Source of the DNA: Calliopum simillimum
Lineage: Eukaryota > Arthropoda > Insecta > Diptera > Lauxaniidae
DNA: 64,000 nt
Direction: 5' to 3'
Assembly: GCA_951812925.1 (NCBI GenBank)
Contig: OX638371.1
Location: 112,739,124-112,803,123 of the forward strand
Shown in pieces: positions 23,655 through 33,136 of this stretch. A program made the position numbers and the translations under genes. The notes beneath the pieces were generated by a model that worked only from the letters and a program-made list of their open reading frames with translations, did not search any database and had not been told where the DNA came from. Each line of letters begins with the position of its first letter. The first letter of the stretch is position 1.

Positions 23655-23985
23655 TCCGGGTGCCTAGTGGTTCCGCTAGGAACCAACCAGATATTTTTTA
23701 CCTAATTCTGGCAAATGTCAACTATGCTCAAAGTCGTAGAACAAAAGTTGTTCAGAATCGCAAGTTTAATATGTTACATTTTTTTCAGCTCATTAAAAAA
23801 AATCAGGCTTTTAAGAGTTAATGTAGTTTTGTACTTAACCGTTCGTTATTGTGGATCCGCCATTTTGTATTTCGATTCCTTTTAAGCAACATCAGAAATT
23901 CACATATACCGTTTTTGTTGGTAATAGATTCAGTTCAGTGTTATTTGTCCACCATTGTGGATCCGCCATTTTGATTTTTTGATTC
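23655..23985. repeat. GGTTCC repeat copy followed by GGATCCGCCATTTTG copies
   Basis: GTGGTTCCGCTAGGAACC at about 23,668 is a further copy of the repeat at 22.5 kb. GGATCCGCCATTTTG appears at about 23,852 and 23,950, followed each time by a TTTGATTC / TAAGCAACATCAG-like block. The same words recur at about 29,132-29,270 and 49,765-49,915. Confidence 0.5.
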
Positions 23986-26900
23986 GTAATAAGCATCAGC
24001 TTTTTCAGAATGTAAGACCCCTATTGGAAAATCTCCAAGATATATTTTGATAAAAAGGAATGCAGCTATTCGATGCCATTTATAAAAAAATTCAACTTTT
24101 CCTGTAGCTATGACATAAGCCTGAAAACAGCGTTTTTTCCGAACGTACTGTGAGTAATAAAAAGTTCATTAATTTTTTTTTTTTGTTCCATGTGTGTGGA
24201 TGAAAATCTTGACCAATTAAAATAATTTCAATAAAAGGTTACATCAAGCAGTGGAAGAATATGTGTAGGTTTAAGAAAAACTTTGCAAATTTCTTCAATA
24301 TCATTGGATAAATATTTTTCAACATTTTTATGCCACATTATTTTGCTTGGAAACAAATATTTCTATTAAGTTAACACAAATTTTGCAAGAAACCCCCTCC
24401 CCCCCTATTGTCTTATAAATTGCTTAAACAATATTGCACAATTTATCTTAAGCTTTTGGCAGATAAAACTGTCTGTTTTCTATTGTTTTTTACACTTTTG
24501 AAACCTGCCCTTTTTTCGTAGTTCGGTAGTAATAAATGGTGCTTTGTTTTAAATTTGAAAAAAGGGACTTTTTTGTCTTTATTTTTTATACATTTTTATA
24601 CATATATGAACTATAGCGTGGGGGTGTTGAAACAAAAGTGTGTGTTTTAGTTATTTATTTTATTTGTATTTTGATAAGAGAAAGAAAAGAAAGAACAGAA
24701 AGTAAAATAAGGAGTAAATGGCTTAAAAGATTTGCCATAAACTTTGCAATGTCTTGCTCTAAAAAGTAATCCATAACACTCTCAATATTAAATTTCCTAA
24801 TAAAAGGGGAAATTGTGCAACTGTTGAACTGAATAACATATATTGTATATTCAATTAATTATACTATGTATACTATGTTTTTTTTTTTTATTTTTTTAAT
24901 TAAACATCATATTAAAACGCCCATTTTCTTCATATATTCAGCATTCGCCTAAAGTTGATATTAATTAAAATCGTAATTCCATTGCATACTTTGCGGCGTG
25001 GAAGCGTGCGCGCGTCAACTTATGTTTGAATGTAATTACAAGTACATAGATATATTTTTGGCCAAAAAAAAAGTAAGTCTGTTGACACGTTAGCAAAATT
25101 TAATTAACAATTCTTTGGATTGCTGTCATTTGTAGCTGCTGTTGATTGCGTAGGCAACATTTAAAGTTTCAAGAAAATTAGATAACGCGCGTATCATTCC
25201 AAATTGAGTTGAGAGTTTGGGCTTAGCGGCTTGTTGCATTTAAGAAAATTTGCTTTGTTTTATTGATTTGGTTTTTGCTAGGCTTAAGCCGATTATAGTG
25301 ATGTAAGTATATATTGGATGAAAAATTTTAAAGCTGATGAATCATTTTGCTTCTTAGGAGTCTTTAGTGAAAAGCCGAATGAGGCAAAGTTATTGGTCTT
25401 TGCTGATATTTAGCTTTATAAGGATATTTATTTTTACAAAATTTGTGCACTGAATTGTGATTTAATTAAGACCATAAAAAAATTCAATCGTTATTTGACC
25501 TAATGTAAATTTATTTTTTCTAAATATAAATAAAATGATGCCTCAAAATACCGACTGTGCAGTTAAAAGCAAGCACAATTTGGAATGCTGTCGAATTTGA
25601 TAGAAAAAAAGTTTTAGAACTGTATAAATATTAAATAAATAATTACAAGGCATTTGATATACTCGCAATTCAAAGGCCAATTACTTTCGGCTACCATATG
25701 AAATTTTTTCACTTTAAGTAAAGATATTTCAGAAACCTGATATACTTAATAGAGCAATTTTGCGGCCGAAATCAGATTCAGTATCAGAAATGAAGTCGAA
25801 AATGACTGCACTGTTTAATATTTTTTTTTTTTTCTAAAACGGGACTCCCACGAATTTGGTCTTGAATAACTCAGCGAGTATCAGCTGTATAAATAAAAAG
25901 TGGATTTAGTTTTGTGGAAAATTTAATTCTCTACCTATAACATGTTGAAAACTTTTTCGAAGAGCTCACTTCTTAGAAGGTATTCTTCAAAAATCGCAAT
26001 TCATCCTTGATTTAAAAAAAAAAACTTTCACGACTTAGATATATCGGTAATTGAGGCATTCATCAAGAATGCATGTAGAATCAAAAAATGTAAGATATGG
26101 ATTTGTGGCTGACCTATTGATTTAAATTTCTTAAAACTGGGGCAGAATACTCGTATGTTAAATTTATTTCTGTGAGAGAAACCTGTATCAGAATATTGAA
26201 AGTCATCAATTTTAGTGCAGATTATCTACGATTTGATTTAATATCAGCATATTACTGTCAATTTTTTCTTTATATTGTGCATATATATGCACACAAAGCC
26301 AGCAATAAATTACAATTACTACAATAAAAAAAATAAAAGACAACAGTGACAAAACCACACATACACACATATCTACTTATGATACAACATATCACATGAA
26401 AACCTCAATAAATAGCATTGATTCCCTGATAGCCATTCGGGATCACATTCATTTTTCTGCTTTAACATTTATTATCATGTGTGATATCTTGTTTGCTGTA
26501 ATTTTACATTGAAGCGAAGGTCAGATTAAAATAAAAAAGAAAAACTTTTGAGTTTCAACATAAGGAAAATCCTTTATTTGAAAACTTAAAATATCACGTA
26601 TACAATTTTCTATATAAAATAATTGCCCTCATTTTTGTGTCTTTAATCTCTGCTTGGAGAATAGAGTACGTAGCAGAGCTCATGTAATTGAAAAAAAGTA
26701 ATTTGAAAAATATTATGAAATAGCAGACGAACTTATCAGAAAAGGAGCATCAGCAGATGTGGTTCGATCAACCTCATTCTGACTTGGAGTTTGGTCAAAT
26801 AATAACTCTTAAACTTGAGTCAGTCGGATTTTTGCAGACACTATAATGAAGAAGAGAAAAAAACCGTTTCTACTTTTTCGTATAAAATTCATGCAAATAA

Positions 26901-27960
26901 AGTATTAATACAATCTGCTCTAATTTGAATAACATCACTAGTAGAGTCAATAGCTCTACTGAGAAGAAGCACCGTCTTTCGTGTGCACGTCTTTCGCCGT
27001 TTGTCATTATTGCAGAAGGCCTTCCTATGTTTTCTCGTTGAGGGCGTTGTAGGTCTACGGTACGTTTTGAGTACAATCTTTAGGTTCACTCATGGCAAAG
27101 GTTAAATAAACATTGTTCTTACGGTAAACATGTTGTATATGTTTAATTTAAGTGTTAACAACCATGTATGTTTGTACGCAAAAAATATTGCAAATATTCA
27201 TATAAATTTACCATTGCGACACAAAATGAAAAAACTCATTGCTTTCAAATGGCATTTTTTCAAGAGTCGTGTCAAAATTTCCCCCAGACGGAATTTAATT
27301 TTTCTTTTCATTTCTACGTTGTAATGAATGTTTTCATGTATGTGCAAGTATTTGGTCTGAACTAACAAAAATACAATAATAACATCATCCCTATGAGAAT
27401 TTCCCGCCTAATGCGCAATTCTTACGCAATATCCCAAAAGAAATTTTCAGTTAACATAAATGGCAGAGAATTTACTTAAGGTCATGATAGAAAAAAGAAA
27501 AAAAAAAAAACAACAGCATTTGCAATTTAGTTGTTGTTGTTTTTTAACACATGCAGTCACAAAATTTACTTTGGACCAAAAGGAGATTGCGATATTTGCG
27601 AATGTTATTAGCATTCTTACCGGCAGTTAAGTAGTAATTAAATCCCTGAAGCCAACATCAACTTATCATTAAATGACGCCGCTCGACGAAGACGACGAGA
27701 GGACTTCACTATGTTGGTTGTGACACCTTTGAGGCCAAGCAGCAGCAGTAGACAGTTTGTTGATATTCGAATGTTCATTCACCCAATGTGACTGCTGGGA
27801 AGCTGAAGTGACAGTTCTCGGAAGTAATGTTAAGGATTTTTCAATGTTAACAATGCTACATACACTGAGGAAAAAGTATTATTGCTCCAAATAAAGACTA
27901 TGTTTCTACAAAAAATATTTTCGTTCAAAAATTAAAAATTTTTTGGGTGATATAAATAAT
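23986..27960. other. no gene seen (about 4 kb)
   Basis: AT-rich DNA without recognisable elements. Overlapping open frames on the minus strand at 26,870-27,089 and small plus-strand frames at 27,130-27,365 show no known domain. 27,660-27,830 is GC-richer, with GACGAAGACGACGAG and CAGCAGCAG runs, but no exon can be framed. An A-run and GTTGTTGTT lie near 27,500-27,545. Confidence 0.4.
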
Positions 27961-27961
27961 G

Positions 27962-28325
27962 TTTGCATCCCAAAATCCGTTTTTTTCCGTTTTTCAATTA
28001 CACGGTCAAAAAACGATTTTTTACTCAAAAGCAAGGCATCTAACGAAAAAATGTATACGGCACAAAATGCTTAGATTTGTCCAAAAAAAACGTGTAAGTT
28101 TTTCCAGAATTTTTTGAATTTTTTGTTTGTTCCTTTTTGCCCAAGTTTTGAAAAATTATAAAATATTTCAAAAAATTCTGAAAATAATCAGATATATTTT
28201 TTGGAAAATTCTAAGCATATTTTGCCATATGCACTTTTTTCGCTAGATGCCCTTCTTTTGAGTTAAAATCATTTTTCCGAACGCTTAATTGAAAAACGTA
28301 ACAAAATCGATTTTGGTTGGAATGT
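27962..28325. repeat. 364-bp foldback palindrome
   Basis: The left arm (CCGTTTTTCAATTACACGGTC, ACTCAAAAGCAAGGCATCTAA, CGAAAAAATGT, AATGCTTAGA) is mirrored on the right (TCTAAGCATATTTTGCC, TTTTTTCGCTAGATGCCCTT, TTTTGAGTTAAAATCATTTTT, TTGAAAAACG). It shares wording with the palindrome at 46,537-47,387, so the two may be one family. Confidence 0.65.
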
Positions 28326-28364
28326 AATAAATATTCTCCGAAATAGAGCAAATTCGACATGGCG

Positions 28365-29391
28365 CACACTGGTTCAAAATCCTTAAAAGCTGGCCAAGAG
28401 TTAAGAAAATTTTTTTTAAATTAACTTTATATGGACCGTATTGTCTAACACATATTCATAGACCTCAAAAAATGTATAAGAAAGATTTAGGTATTCCTAC
28501 AATGCTCTTGGGATCTCTCCAAAAGTACGCTTCTCAGACGCAAAATACTGTGAGTTAAAAGTAAAAATTTAATGTTCACTGTAAAAATTGTATGGTTGCT
28601 GTAAAACTGAACCAATTTTAATGTTAGAATGTGGAATCTCTTTGTAAAAGAAAATACTATCGAACCTTTATATTCAAAAATTGCAATAATTTATACTTTT
28701 ATAGTAATTGCAATTAACTTAAAATCAAATTGTTTCACAAAATCAGGTTGCAATGGTTATGAAAGCCCAGAACTAATTTATTCCACGTCATACCACCAAG
28801 ATTTTTTGGATTTAAGAAGATTGAAACCTTTTGTAACACATATGAAAAAATTGAGGTGCCTTTTTTTGCCTTTTTTGTGTGACGCGGTTTTTTCTGAAGC
28901 AACAGAGGAAAATTTAACACATATTGCTTGCCATGTGTCAATATATGATGCTCGCCCGAAACGATAAAATTTTTATATTATTATACAGCTTACACTCCAT
29001 GATAAAGAAATCTAAAACCCATTATTATGTAGATCAATTTAACGTTGCACACAACTCTTTCAAAGTTAAAGTTTTGAAATAAATTTTTTTGAATTAGATA
29101 TAAACATTGTACAAGTGTTTTTTTGCTATTTCGAATCCGCCATTTTGTTTTGAAATATCTTACATCAGATTCGTAATCAGTGACCCCAAAAACCCCGGAG
29201 TAAAATTTTTTTTGGATTTAGTTGAATATTTATGCAAATCGTCCGCCATTTTGAATCCACCATTTTCTTTTTTAAAAATCTAATATCAAATTCTTAATCA
29301 GCGATCTCAAAACCCCCAGGTGAAAAATTTCGCCTCGAAACTTTAATGATTTCAACTTTTGGCCAGCTTTTAGGGATTTTGAACCAGTGTG
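28365..29391. mobile_element. CACACTGG-ended element with TGGCG target duplication
   Basis: Left end CACACTGGTTCAAAATCC followed by TAAAAGCTGGCCAA. Right end TTGGCCAGCTTTTAGG followed by GATTTTGAACCAGTGTG. Both sides are flanked by TGGCG (28,360-28,364 and 29,392-29,396). A 5-bp GC-rich duplication with CAC... ends fits Transib-type elements, though without a transposase this is only a suggestion. It contains two CCGCCATTTTG blocks (about 29,137 and 29,250). A 112-codon open frame at 28,629-28,967 lies inside and has no recognisable domain. Confidence 0.75.
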
Positions 29392-29396
29392 TGGCG

Positions 29397-30690
29397 CTTA
29401 TTTACATCAAAGAGAAATTTTTGGAAGCGCTATTCCAAGCAACTTTATTTTTTTTTTTATATAAAACATTAAACCAGTCTCATAAACAATAATTTTTTTT
29501 TCACTGTGTATGAAAGGACTTTAGGCTAAAAAGATTGTAGCACTTTTGTAATGTTTGAATAATTCCACACATTCCGTAAGTCAACATAATACACAAGAAA
29601 GTGTTGAATATAAAAAAGAGAATTTCCCTTAGAATTTATTTAAAAGCAACTAAGGCGAAAAATTCAACAAAAAACTTTATTTCAAAGAAAGAGAAAAAGT
29701 TTTTTTCTGCAGAGCAATATTTAAGCATAGGACTGCTTTCAGTTTAATATACGTGACCTTATGAAAAATATAAAAGAACTTTAAGAATAAAAAAAAAAAA
29801 AAAAAATTATTTCATCATTAAAGTCTGTCTAACTAGCAAAAACTGAACCAAAACCAAGCAAGAAAATCAACGCCAAGCAAATGTAAAATCTTTATCCAAC
29901 AATCAGGATATATTAGGAAATAGATAGATACATTCACTAAAGATTGACGCGTTGATGTGAGATTTGTTGATTTAGTTACACACACAGCTACGTAATAGGA
30001 AAATCAAAAACTCCACGCTTGAGGGAAAAACGCGGCAACAAAGAAAATATCAAAAACCATTACGATTAAATTTCCAAAGAACAGACACACACACAGAACA
30101 CTATCAGCACAGAAGATTGACAAACGAATAGAATGGTTACATTTTTGTTGTTTTTTCTTTCTTTTGCCAATGCGCTTATATTAAAAAATTTCTCCCCCCA
30201 ACTATCTGAGCAGCCATGTTAATATCTACATAGCAAGTAAGATTCTCGGGTAAAAGTTTGTGAAATGATAATGTGGATATATTGGGTTTTTAAAACCATT
30301 TTTGTATGAGTGTTCCGTCTATACAAAGAGTATCAAATTGACAGTGGTCGCGAAATCGAGGGTAATTTTTTTCGAGTTAAATTCGCTAAAGATTCGTCAA
30401 AAATTTACCACCGAATTTTTTTTTATTAGTTCATAGCTTGGTAATGATGTTTCCAACAAGCTTGACTTCGAACGCGTATGTCGAACATAAGTGTTAGGTA
30501 GCATACAAAATTTTGTAAGGGTTTCCAGGATTACATGTTTGTATATTTAATTGAAATTTGTCAAATTAACAATTTACTTTAACATAAAAATCGTTTTCTA
30601 ATAGTTTAAAGCAAGCTTAACTACTTTTATAAAGAAAACTATGATCTTATTTAAGCCGTAATTAGGTGCATAATTTTATACGACTGAACA
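29397..30690. other. no gene seen
   Basis: AT-rich DNA, A-run at about 29,790-29,808. No exon, RNA gene or repeat boundary is recognised. Confidence 0.4.
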
Positions 30691-30890
30691 TTATTCCGTG
30701 ACTATCACGTTATTAGGAAAGTAAAGGAGTTTCTGAGTTTCAGCATATACTTCTTTCAATGTGAACAATTTGTTAACGAATTTCAGAGAAGCTATGAATT
30801 TTTTACTGCCGGAATAACGTGCATGAATTTCTGCAAGTGAACCAAATTCCGCGACAATTTTCATTTTGTTGACTCCTTCATTTGTAATAT
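30691..30890 (-). other. possible short coding remnant next to the LTR insertion
   Basis: The minus strand is open from the insertion point to TAA at 30,691-30,693. The peptide looks more protein-like than neighbouring chance frames (MKIVAEFGSLAEIHARY..., ending NNVIVTE). An ATG at 30,862-30,864 gives about 57 codons. I do not recognise it. If the LTR element is removed, the frame meets a stop a few codons upstream, although a CTTTTCAAG-like splice acceptor lies just beyond. It may be a terminal exon, an old transposon scrap or chance. Confidence 0.25.
30887..30890. repeat. target-site duplication ATAT (left)
   Basis: ATAT directly precedes the 5' LTR and is repeated at 37,234-37,237 directly after the 3' LTR. 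A 4-bp duplication is the usual product of Ty3/gypsy integrases. Confidence 0.85.
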
Positions 30891-31045
30891 TGTAGAGTAT
30901 CAATGATCAATAATTATATTTATCGATTGTAGCATATGTATGTATGTATTATTGATGACAGCTCTATAGTGATCATCTCACTAAATAATTATAATAAAGT
31001 TTAGTTTGAACTCTTAACTCAACTAGTGCGGTTTCAATTATTACA
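30891..31045 (+). repeat. 5' LTR (155 bp)
   Basis: Starts TGTAGAGTATC and ends CAATTATTACA, with the usual TG...CA borders. It carries a polyadenylation signal AATAAA at 30,993-30,998. No TATA box in a standard position is obvious; the initiator-like ATCATCTCACT (about 30,972) could serve as start region. Very short for a gypsy-type LTR. Confidence 0.95.
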
Positions 31046-31063
31046 TGGCGATCCTGCCTGTGA
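31046..31063 (+). promoter_or_regulatory. primer-binding site, probably tRNA-Arg
   Basis: TGGCGATCCTGCC directly abuts the 5' LTR. TGG pairs with the tRNA 3' CCA. From memory, fly tRNA-Arg(ACG) ends in GGCGGGATCG-CCA, which would match 12 of these 13 bases. The tRNA identity is therefore likely but not proven. Confidence 0.65.
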
Positions 31064-31936
31064 ACTAGTTTTGAGCGCAGAAAGAGAGCGTAAAGTAAAA
31101 AAATAAAAAATTAAGTTGCGGTAAAATAAGTAGTTGCGTTTTGCATAATAGCTATCAGTGCAACAATTAAAATAAAAATCCAAAAAATAAAAAACTGCGA
31201 TTTACTCGCATTAAAGAAAAACATTTTTAATAGAAAATTGCACTTGCTGCAAAATAATTCAAAAATTAAATAATTCAAAAGTGATGTCAAAACTATGAAT
31301 GCATAAGGCAGAATTAAAATAAAATTGATATATGAAAAAATAAAATATCAATATAAACAATTTTGGAAACTTTAAATTAAAAAGAAAAAATGAACCAAAT
31401 CCAGTATAAAAGTAAATACAAATATCACATATGATAAAGAACGGAACATAATCGTATAACAGAATAAAATTTGAAACCAAGAAAAATCAAAATTATATAA
31501 AAAAAAAATTAATTAATTATATATAAAAAAAAACATCAATAAAAACTGTTCAATAATGCAGTAATATCGTCATATTTGGGGACATGGCTGATGTTCTGGT
31601 CCCGTTACTGTTAAATGATGACTTTGATCGTAACAAATATCCCGTTGGAGCTAAGCTGATATCGTAACTTTTTGCTGATGATTAACTGTAAGAAATTGAA
31701 GGTGACCTGTATCCAGTTGCTGCTAAGGTGGTTTGTTGCTAAGTATTTTGTTATAAACAACTGAACATATGAAAATATTTTTTTTTTTTTTTTTCGAAAC
31801 TGTACTTAACAGTTAATTTAAGTTAATATAAGACTAAATTTTAGAGTTTTGTGAAAAAAAAATAATTTCATTGAATTTTGTTTTTGTTAAAATTTTTTTT
31901 TTATTTTTTTAATTACTATAACATAAGTATATTCTT
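31064..31936 (+). other. long 5' leader with a 27-codon upstream ORF
   Basis: A-rich untranslated leader between the primer-binding site and gag. An upstream ORF at 31,584-31,667 (starting MADVLVPLLLND) stands out because its surroundings are otherwise low complexity; 31,560-31,745 is the only stretch of balanced composition in the leader. It could regulate gag translation or belong to the packaging region. There is no direct evidence for either. Confidence 0.45.
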
Positions 31937-33136
31937 ATGGAGCAACAATGGTTGGATATAATAGAAAAAAATGAAACATACATAAATAATTTTCGAAAAT
32001 CTTATAAATGCTTAAATAAGAAAACAAAAATCATAAAACAGGAAACGATTGATAAACATGTCTCGATTTTAATAACTAATTTTAATAAAATTCGTAGCAT
32101 TTTGCATGCAAACTATGAAAAATTTTCTAGTGCAAATAAAACGAAAGCCCAAAATATATTTTTGTCCTATCGAGATAAACTTGTAAAAATTTTCAACATT
32201 CAAAAAATCAATATTTCGGTACCCCTATCGTTAGAATTAGAAGTTAGCATCGAAAAATTTGATGAGGATAGTAGTAGCAATAGTGAAACTGTTAGTAGTG
32301 ACTCTGATAGTTCCATAATCTCAATCAAAAGTGGTAAGATGTCTCAAACTGTTGTAGAATTTCTTAATCTAGCTACAAAGCTAATGCCAGAATTCGATGG
32401 TAAAAGCGAATGTCTGCAGAGCTTTATAGATGCTCTCAATTTAGTTAAATCTATAACAGGTACGCACGAAACTGTTGCTGTAGAGCTCATAAAAACAAAA
32501 CTTAAAGGTACTATTAGAAACATGATAACAACTGAATCCACTATACAACAAATTATAGACAAACTTAAAACTACAGTCAAAGGGGAATCAGTAGAGGTTT
32601 TGCAAGCAAAAATAATGAATATAAAACAGAATAATAAAACGGCAAATTTGTACACTAAAGAAATTGAAGATTTAACAAAATTGCTTAGTAACTCATACAT
32701 TTCAGACGGACTGACACCCGATTTAGCCCAAAAATATTCGACTCAAACTGCTGTGCGAGCCATGACTAAAAATGCAACTAATGAAAAAGTTAAAATCATC
32801 ATGGAATCGGGACAGTTTAATAATATGAATGACGCTGTAGCCAAATTTGTAAATAGTTGTACAGACGCTTTTGGACAACCAAATGCAGTCTTGCACTTCA
32901 AAAAGAATAAAAATTCTTCTTATAGAAATTTAACTAATAATAACTATAGTAATGCCAACGAATATAGAACTGGCTATGTAAGACATAGAGGTAGAGGACG
33001 TGGAAATTATAATAATAATTTCAACAGACGTCAACAACAAAGACAAAATAATAATAGGAACCAAAGTGTAAGATATACAACCGAACATAGTTCGGAAAAC
33101 GGCGAAAATCCCTTGAATGTTCAGCAGCAGAACTAA
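31937..33136 (+). CDS. gag: gag structural polyprotein
   Basis: 399-residue Gag of the LTR retrotransposon, expected to form the cytoplasmic virus-like particle that packages element RNA. The ATG at 31,937 is the first in this frame. Residues 1-100 are lysine-rich and helical in look. A serine/aspartate-rich acidic stretch (about 110-130) forms a linker. Residues about 138-310 contain the capsid-like core (LMPEFDGKSECLQSFIDAL, then a KTKLKGTIRNMI block and an AVRAMTKNA block), typical of insect gypsy-group capsids. The tail (about 335-380) is arginine/glycine/asparagine/glutamine-rich (RHRGRGRGNY and NFNRRQQQRQNNNRNQ). There is no CCHC zinc knuckle, so RNA binding probably relies on this basic tail. 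It overlaps the pol frame by 46 nt (33,091-33,136). Codon use is strongly A/T-ending, like pol. Confidence 0.9.
   Translation: MEQQWLDIIEKNETYINNFRKSYKCLNKKTKIIKQETIDKHVSILITNFNKIRSILHANYEKFSSANKTKAQNIFLSYRDKLVKIFNIQKINISVPLSLELEVSIEKFDEDSSSNSETVSSDSDSSIISIKSGKMSQTVVEFLNLATKLMPEFDGKSECLQSFIDALNLVKSITGTHETVAVELIKTKLKGTIRNMITTESTIQQIIDKLKTTVKGESVEVLQAKIMNIKQNNKTANLYTKEIEDLTKLLSNSYISDGLTPDLAQKYSTQTAVRAMTKNATNEKVKIIMESGQFNNMNDAVAKFVNSCTDAFGQPNAVLHFKKNKNSSYRNLTNNNYSNANEYRTGYVRHRGRGRGNYNNNFNRRQQQRQNNNRNQSVRYTTEHSSENGENPLNVQQQN

Noticed and set aside
26870..27089. Overlapping minus-strand frames rich in R/K
   Set aside because: Two frames over the same DNA, neither recognised, no supporting splice sites; kept only as part of the no-gene region.
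28629..28967. 112-codon plus-strand open frame
   Set aside because: Lies inside the CACACTGG-ended element; no recognisable motif, no transposase signature, and an overlapping frame on the other strand is also open.
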